NCBI GenBank assembly: GCA_902779075.1
Contig: CACZAK010000322.1
Location: 1 to 10,179 of the forward strand
DNA: 10,179 nucleotides
Direction of reading: 5' to 3'
DNA from: an uncultured bacterium
GTDB taxonomy: Bacteria > Verrucomicrobiota > Kiritimatiellia > RFP12 > UBA1067
Below, in pieces: positions 5,978-10,179 of the stretch. The notes below the pieces were generated by a model that saw only the letters and a list, made by a program, of their open reading frames with translations, made no database searches and was not told the DNA's origin. Both the position numbers and the translations under genes were made by a program. Positions within the stretch are counted from its first letter, which is position 1. Each line of letters starts with the position of its first letter.

Positions 5978-7037
5978 TCACAGGCCCATGTCGGCGAGGA
6001 TGCTCGCCAGCTGACCCTTGATCACCTGCATTGACAGGTGTTTCTCGAAAAACGCACGAGCGGCGGCGAAATACGCGTCGCGGCGGCCCCAGTCGGCGCG
6101 GTACTCCTCGACTGCCTTGACGAGTGCGTCGGGGTCGCCGGCGGGGATGAACTTGATGGCCGGACACTCCTTTGCCTCCGGCGGATAACCCGTGCAGAAC
6201 TCGTTGATCGTCGGGCGGCAGCACGCCATGCACTCGTACACCTTGTTGCCGATTACGCGCGCGGCCTTCGCCGTAGTACCGAACACGCCCGTCGTGCGCG
6301 GCGATCACCTTCGGCACGTCCACGTACGGCACCTTGTTGAGGAAACGCACGTTCGCGAGGCCCGCCGCCTTCGCCTCCGTGGACGCCTTGTACGCGCCCC
6401 AGCCGAGGAAGTCCCAGCGGATGGGCAGGTCCTGCGTGCGCCGCGCGGCCTCCACGATCACCTCCGTGCCGTGGAGCGGCAGGTACGCGCCGTGGTACAG
6501 CACGCGGAACTTCCCTTCCCCGTCATCCGGCGGAGGCGGCTGCGGCGTGAACACCGCCTCGTCCGTGCCCGTGAGGAGCACGCGCATCCTCTCGCGCGGC
6601 ACGCCGAACTGCTCGGCGCAGAAGTCGAGGTGACAGCTTGTGTCCCACGTCACGAGGTCGGGTTCGTTCATCATCCGCGTCTCGAGGGCGTGCAGACGCC
6701 GCGCGCGCGGCTCCTCGGCCTTCCACTTGCACTGTTCGAGCACCTTCTTGTCCCAGGCGGAGATCATCGGGTCGAACAGCACCTTCACGCCGCGGCGGTG
6801 CGCCCAACGACAGGCGGCGAGGATGTCGCGCTGGCGACACACCGGCACCCACACGAGGTCGGGCTTCGGACGCCGTCCGAGCCCGCGCACGCACGCTTCT
6901 ACGTCCCCGAACTTGGGGAACCACTTCACGAAGAAGAAGTCCACATCCCAGCCGAGTTCGCGGAACAAAGAGATGTACACCCGGTTACGTGAGTAGCCGG
7001 GGTCGAATCTACCCCAGAAAAGTACTTTCTTTCCCAT
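5978..7037 (-). pseudogene. GT4-like glycosyltransferase with a single frameshift
   Basis: This would transfer a sugar from an activated donor to an envelope glycan or lipid in the cytoplasm. The N-terminal Rossmann half (MGKKVLFWGRFDPGYSRNRV) ends in 'FRVLYHGAYLPLHGTEVIVE', the usual opening of a GT-B C-terminal donor domain. At 'KVIAAHD' (about 6288-6295) the frame shifts within a CCC run. The other frame continues without loss: 'GVFGTTAKAARVIGNKVYEC', then 'MACCRPTI', ending 'LASILADMGL' at 5978. The 'NKVYECMA..RP' stretch corresponds to the acidic donor-binding motif of GT4 enzymes. Joined, the product would be about 350 residues, near the family's usual size. Both halves look well conserved, so this is a very recent mutation or a sequencing error and the gene may be functional. 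It leads a two-gene unit with the ABC exporter. Confidence 0.75.
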
Positions 7038-7043
7038 GCGAGT

Positions 7044-7072
7044 ATTCTACCAAAAAGGGGGCACCGCGGCAA
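7044..7072 (-). promoter_or_regulatory. Promoter of the glycosyltransferase/exporter unit, predicted leaderless
   Basis: The minus strand carries TTGCCG (7067-7072), 17 bases, then TAGAAT (7044-7049) preceded by TGG, giving TGGTAGAAT (7044-7052). Six bases (ACTCGC) separate this from the ATG at 7037. There is no Shine-Dalgarno. A 6-bp palindrome, GCGGCA-A-TGCCGC (7066-7078), overlaps the -35 and could be a weak operator or hairpin. Confidence 0.6.
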
Positions 7073-7110
7073 TGCCGCCATTCGCGCACCGAATTTCTTT
7101 CCTCGCAGTT

Positions 7111-8499
7111 CTACAGCGTCCAGCCGTTGTGGTGCTTCACTTCGAGGAGCGCGTTCGCGGACTCCGCGTTCGCGCCGGTGAAGCGCTCCGCCGCCGGATC
7201 CCACTTGAGGGTCGAAAGACCCAGCCGCTCGCAGATGTTCGCGATGTGGCACGCGCTGATCGAGCGGTGCCCGATCTCGCAGTCCGTGGCGATCGGGCGG
7301 TTCTCGTAGATGCCGTCGATGAAGTCGCTTTCGTGATTGTGTCCGCCCGCCGCCTTGTAGAGGTGCACCTCATTCGCGCCGAGGTCGCGCTTCTCGTTCC
7401 ACTTCTTGAGGAACTCCGGACGGTCCAGCCGCCCGCGCGTGACAAAAACATCGCCCTTCTCGCCCTTGAACTTGACGCCGTTGGCGTAGCGGTTCGAGAC
7501 GTGCGCGCGGAAGCCGTTCGCGTACACGAGGTCGAACGAGTAGTCGCCCGCCCAGTCGAGGATCGGGTCCGCGCCGAATCCGTCGCTCTTGAAGTTCTCC
7601 ACGGCCACGGGGCCGCTGCGCTCCACGCCAAGCGCCCACTGGAGGATGTCGATGTGGTGCGCGCCCCAGTCGGTGATCATGCCGCCGCCCGTGCGGGAGT
7701 TGGAGCGCCAGCACATCGGGCCGTGGATGGCGGGGATGAACACGTTGTCCTTGTGGTGCGCGGCGGGTCCCTGCCACAAATCCCACATTCCGTCTGGCGA
7801 GAAGTACGCCGGGGCCTTGCGCGGGGTGCGGTCGGCCGGATAGCCCCAATACGGGCCGCGTCCGCCGGGAAGCCCCACTTCGCACTCGACGCACTTGCCG
7901 AGGTAGCCGTTGCGGATCCACTCCGCCGCCACGCGGAACTCGCTCGCATTGCGCTGCTGCGATCCGACCTGGAACGTGACGCCCATTTCCTTCGCCGTGC
8001 GGGTCATCGCGATGCCCTCGGAGATGCCAAGGGACATCGGCTTCTGGCAATAGACGTGCTTGCCCTTCTTCATGCAGGCGATTGCCGTGAGCGCGTGCCA
8101 GTGGTCGGGCGTCGTCACGCACACCGCGTCAATGCCGGGGTCGTCCGCGATTTCGCGGAAGTCCACCACGGCGCGGCAGACGTTGCCCTTGTAATGCTCG
8201 TCCACCATCCGCTTGAACGCGATGCGTCCGCCCCAGCCACGGCCCTTGGGACTGTAACCGTAGTCGTGCAGCTCCGTGACGGGGTCGCACGCGGCGACGA
8301 CCTGCACGCGCGGGTCCTGCATGAACGCCTCCATGTTGCCACGCCCCATCGTGCCGCATCCGATGACGGCGAGGTTGATGCGTTCCGACGGCTTGGGACG
8401 ACGCACGTTCGCGCCGCACGCGCCGAAATGGCAGCACCCGCTACCCAGAAGCGCCGTCGCGCCCGTGCCGATGAAGAACCTTCTTGTCACTCTTTGCAT
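7111..8499 (-). CDS. Secreted Gfo/Idh/MocA-family oxidoreductase (Tat signal)
   Basis: 462 residues. The N-terminus, TRRFFIGTGATALLGSG, has the twin arginine (6-7) and hydrophobic stretch of a Tat signal, so it is probably exported already folded with its cofactor. A Rossmann NAD(P)-binding domain follows, with 'VIGCGTMG' (45-52), 'TTPDHWHA' (129-136) and the Lys-Pro active-site motif 'CQKPM' (151-155), where Gln replaces the more usual Glu. The C-terminal alpha/beta domain has 'TDWGAHHIDI' (276-285) with the expected His. Exported members of this family in Verrucomicrobiota and Planctomycetota act on sugars or inositol-like compounds, but the substrate here is unknown. The start is supported by AAGGA at 8510-8514, 10 bases upstream. 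The glycosyltransferase promoter lies in the 73 bases after its stop, so it need not be in the same operon. Confidence 0.88.
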   Translation of the reverse strand: MQRVTRRFFIGTGATALLGSGCCHFGACGANVRRPKPSERINLAVIGCGTMGRGNMEAFMQDPRVQVVAACDPVTELHDYGYSPKGRGWGGRIAFKRMVDEHYKGNVCRAVVDFREIADDPGIDAVCVTTPDHWHALTAIACMKKGKHVYCQKPMSLGISEGIAMTRTAKEMGVTFQVGSQQRNASEFRVAAEWIRNGYLGKCVECEVGLPGGRGPYWGYPADRTPRKAPAYFSPDGMWDLWQGPAAHHKDNVFIPAIHGPMCWRSNSRTGGGMITDWGAHHIDILQWALGVERSGPVAVENFKSDGFGADPILDWAGDYSFDLVYANGFRAHVSNRYANGVKFKGEKGDVFVTRGRLDRPEFLKKWNEKRDLGANEVHLYKAAGGHNHESDFIDGIYENRPIATDCEIGHRSISACHIANICERLGLSTLKWDPAAERFTGANAESANALLEVKHHNGWTL

Positions 8500-8532
8500 G
8501 ATCGATATTTCCTTTTTGCCAAAACCGCCGTT

Positions 8533-8541
8533 AGTATATCA
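8533..8541 (-). promoter_or_regulatory. Extended -10 upstream of the oxidoreductase gene
   Basis: The minus strand reads TGATATACT, ending 33 bases before the ATG at 8499. In contrast to the leaderless-type genes, this leaves a leader of about 26 bases carrying a Shine-Dalgarno. No convincing -35 is visible, as is common for extended -10 promoters. Confidence 0.5.
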
Positions 8542-8588
8542 TATTTCATTGTGCCTGGGGTTTATGAAATAGAGCAGTGGGCGGACGT

Positions 8589-8861
8589 GGGCGCATCTGT
8601 GTAATTCACCGCCGAGCCTTCTGATGTTTGGAAACAACTATTTAAAACAACTTGCCTTTGGCGCACGGGCTAACTCGCCCGTGCCCATAGGCCAATCAAA
8701 AACGATACAATTATATCAAGATTCTTGCAAACATAGATTACAAACACAGATGGATAGATGCGCGGGCGAGTTAGCCCGCGCACCTCTCTCAAAGTTGTTT
8801 TTATCAGTTGTTCTGGTTGTTTCCAATCTCAAAACGCATGGGTGAAAACACAGATGCGCCC
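8589..8861. repeat. 273-bp imperfect palindrome resembling a MITE
   Basis: The left arm (8589-8684) and the reverse complement of the right arm (8760-8861) share, in order: GGGCGCATCTGTGT, TTCACC, TTGGAAACAAC, AAAACAACTT, GCGC and CGGGCTAACTCGCCCG. The inner ends of the arms are themselves hairpins (8663-8684 and 8760-8781) with the loops TAACTC and GAGTTA, that is, the same unit in opposite orientation. The 75-bp centre (8685-8759) is AT-rich with no gene. There is no clear target-site duplication. It fills the gap between the oxidoreductase promoter and the beta-helix gene. A MITE, a BIME-like pair of palindromic units and a long RNA hairpin are all possible readings. Confidence 0.75.
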
Positions 8862-8884
8862 GGCGACGTGATCTACACAGTGCG

Positions 8885-8903
8885 GCGGTCGCGGGGCGAC
8901 CGC
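8885..8903. repeat. Palindrome immediately after the beta-helix stop codon
   Basis: GCGGTCGC-GGG-GCGACCGC forms an 8-bp stem with a 3-base loop and starts one base after the stop codon (8905-8907) on the minus strand. There is no T-tract, so it is not a classical terminator. It may protect the mRNA 3' end or belong to the palindromic repeat family seen elsewhere in the window. Confidence 0.55.
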
Positions 8904-8904
8904 C

Positions 8905-9783
8905 CTACCGCATGCGAGCAAGAGGCAGGGGACGGAAAGCGGGACAGACCTTCAGTATTGCCGCGTCGGGGAGAAGGTTGAAGTCGCCGTTCGCCGCATC
9001 CACGAAGCCGAACGCACACGGCGCGTTGGTCGAACCGTTGAGTACCGTGAAGCCAGACGCGATCCGCGCGTCGATTGACGCGCATCTCACGCCGTTCGTA
9101 CCCTTGGTATTGATAACAACATTGCCCGCAATCGGCGCCATCCGCACAAGCGGCGCCACGCGGTCAAGGGCGAGAATCTCCTTCTGGCAGTCGATGAAGA
9201 TGTTGTTCTCCACGGGGTTGTAGAGCGGCTCGCGCGGATGGTCGTTCATGATTTTCGCGAGGCGCGGATAGCGCGCCGCCCACACGCCGTTCGTGTAGTC
9301 GAACGCCTTCGCCTTGTCCTCCAGCAGCCACGACGGGCCACCATGCTCGGTATTGTTCCAGTGCTTCCATGTCATGCCGCGGCAGTCGATGGACATCCCG
9401 ATCTGGCAGCGCGAGAAGACGTTGTTGCGGATCGGGTGCTCGCGCCCGCCGCCCACGATGCGCGCCGTGCCGGCCTTGGCCGCCTTCCAGACGACCGGCG
9501 TCGAATCGGACGCGCCGCCGTCGCACGGTTTGAGCGCGAAACCTTCCATCTGCACGTAGTCGCCCGGCGCGAGCACGATCTCCACCGCTTTACTGGAGGC
9601 GATCTTCCCCGCCTGGCGCGCCGCGCGCACACTGTCGCGTGCCTCAACGAGCGTGGTGAACGGCTTTGAGGGTGAACCGTCGCCGCCCGGCGCGGCGGAG
9701 GGATTGACATGGAACGTCGCGGTGCTGGCGGACATTGCCGCCCCGCAAACGGACATCGCAAGGCAATAAGATATTTTCTTCAT
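8905..9783 (-). CDS. Secreted right-handed parallel beta-helix protein, apparently shortened
   Basis: 292 residues from the ATG at 9783, beginning with a signal peptide (MKKISYCLAMSVCGAAMSAS). Residues 23-110 are the typical N-terminal cap and first coils of a pectate-lyase-like beta-helix: 'TFHVNPSAAPGGDGSPSKPF', 'ARDSVRAARQAGK', 'IVLAPGDY', 'TARIVGG'. Residue 114 onward ('EHPIRNNVFSRCQIGMSIDC', 'FDYTNGVWAARYPRLA', 'NNIFIDC') resembles the late part of much longer homologues, and 'GDFNLLPDAAILK' is a usual C-terminal end. The central coils and their catalytic residues therefore seem to be missing, with the join near residues 110-115, but the frame is intact. Family members handle polysaccharides outside the cytoplasm; catalytic activity of this short form is doubtful. 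An upstream in-frame ATG at 9828 would spoil the signal peptide and lies above the promoter. Confidence 0.7.
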   Translation of the reverse strand: MKKISYCLAMSVCGAAMSASTATFHVNPSAAPGGDGSPSKPFTTLVEARDSVRAARQAGKIASSKAVEIVLAPGDYVQMEGFALKPCDGGASDSTPVVWKAAKAGTARIVGGGREHPIRNNVFSRCQIGMSIDCRGMTWKHWNNTEHGGPSWLLEDKAKAFDYTNGVWAARYPRLAKIMNDHPREPLYNPVENNIFIDCQKEILALDRVAPLVRMAPIAGNVVINTKGTNGVRCASIDARIASGFTVLNGSTNAPCAFGFVDAANGDFNLLPDAAILKVCPAFRPLPLARMR

Positions 9784-9790
9784 GCGGAAT

Positions 9791-9799
9791 AGTTTAGCA
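9791..9799 (-). promoter_or_regulatory. Extended -10 of the beta-helix gene, predicted leaderless
   Basis: The minus strand reads TGCTAAACT, then 7 bases (ATTCCGC), then the ATG at 9783. There is no Shine-Dalgarno between them. The final ATTCCGCATG resembles the TTTCCGCATG before the gene at 61. The -35 is weak at best: TTTTGT at 17 bases. Confidence 0.45.
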
Positions 9800-10042
9800 A
9801 AAAAGGATAACCTACAAAAGCCCCCCATTTAATCGGTCAAGACCTGTTTTGCCACTCTGACCGAGAACTTGCCCCTGTTAGGGCATCCGCTTCGTAGACT
9901 CGCTGCGCTCGGGGTCTAATACCGACTGGGGCAACGGGCGTCCCGCCCGTTGCGGGAGCCACCGCGCTTGTCGGGGTGGCGGGCGCCTCGCCCGCAGCTA
10001 GGCCAACGGGCGTCCCGCCCGTTGCGGGAGCGGCCGCGCCCC
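9800..10042. repeat. Intergenic region with palindromic repeats
   Basis: No gene is visible. Two identical 28-bp copies lie at 9932-9959 and 10004-10031. Each contains the palindrome AACGGGCG-TCC-CGCCCGTT followed by GCGGGAGC. Between them is another palindrome, GCGGGCG-CCT-CGCCCGC (9979-9995). The stretch 9952-9983 is a diverged form of the hairpin module at 3450-3482, in the opposite orientation. At about 9894-9919, TAGACTC and GGGTCTA can pair around a GC-rich loop. This is probably a cluster of dispersed palindromic repeats. Confidence 0.65.
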
Positions 10043-10159
10043 CTACTGTACCTCCACCACCACCCTGAAGAACCGCATCGCCGCCTTCTCCGCCGCCGTC
10101 GTCCCTTCAACCGCCTTCCACTCGCCATCTAGCGACGCTGTACCCTTCTCGATTACCGT
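10043..10159 (-). pseudogene. C-terminal tail of a surface or secreted protein, cut by an in-frame stop
   Basis: The minus strand reads TVIEKGTASLDGEWKAVEGT and so on, ending in 'MRFFRVVVEVQ' at the stop 10043-10045. The 'SLDGEW ... FFRV.V' pattern is a common C-terminal ending of large extracytoplasmic proteins in Kiritimatiellota-like and Verrucomicrobiota genomes. Upstream in the same frame is a TAA at 10160-10162, preceded by codons for KPIL that fit the same domain. This is either a nonsense mutation in a larger gene that extends past the right edge or a sequence error. There is no start codon or ribosome binding site for it as a separate gene. Confidence 0.5.
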
Positions 10160-10179
10160 TTACAATATGGGCTTGATTC

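Noticed and set aside
7036..8604. 522-residue plus-strand open frame
   Set aside because: It lies antisense to the clearly recognisable Gfo/Idh/MocA gene. Its product is rich in Arg, Val, Ala and Asp, as expected of a GC-rich shadow frame.
9885..9925. tRNA-like or small RNA gene
   Set aside because: There is a single wobble-containing stem only; no cloverleaf, CCA end or other arms could be formed.

Overview
The window reads as chromosomal DNA from a high-GC, Gram-negative bacterium, most likely an uncultured member of the Kiritimatiellota/Verrucomicrobiota/Lentisphaerota group. The pointers are a twin-arginine secreted Gfo/Idh/MocA oxidoreductase, a secreted parallel beta-helix protein, a GH38-type glycosidase remnant, an MsbA-type exporter beside a glycosyltransferase, and an 'SLDGEW...RFFRV' C-terminus. 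The taxon is inferred from gene style, not from a marker gene. Every gene I can support lies on the minus strand; the long plus-strand open frames are antisense shadows.

Layout, left to right. At 1-61 is the start of a secreted protein that runs off the left edge. At 193-946 is a collapsed GH38 alpha-mannosidase-like gene, with N- and C-terminal pieces fused out of frame. At 966-1925 is an AT-richer, unrecognised secreted or anchored protein that precedes the GH38 remnant in an operon. From about 1950 to 3950 is an accessory stretch. It holds a broken IS110-family transposase with strong hairpins on its 3' side, GC-rich palindromic repeats, a six-unit 22-bp tandem array resembling IS21-type multiple end repeats, two further 22-bp repeats, and an AT-rich cluster of TATGCTTATG motifs. 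At 4000-7037 is a two-gene unit, a GT4-like glycosyltransferase (frameshifted) followed by an MsbA-type ABC exporter, probably for an envelope glycolipid. At 7111-8499 is the Gfo/Idh/MocA oxidoreductase. At 8589-8861 is a 273-bp imperfect palindrome resembling a MITE. At 8905-9783 is a shortened parallel beta-helix protein. From about 9800 to 10179 are GC-rich palindromic repeats and the C-terminal tail of another surface or secreted protein.

Two patterns run across the window. First, several genes have an extended -10 box (TGNTANNNT) 6-7 bases before the start codon, with no Shine-Dalgarno sequence, which predicts leaderless mRNAs; other genes here have a clear Shine-Dalgarno. Second, several genes look internally deleted or frameshifted (GH38, IS110, beta-helix, GT4, the right-edge fragment). 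That suggests either real gene decay or assembly error, and long reads would tell which. I see no CRISPR array, tRNA, rRNA or defence system. The most novel material is in the non-coding repeats and the promoter architecture.
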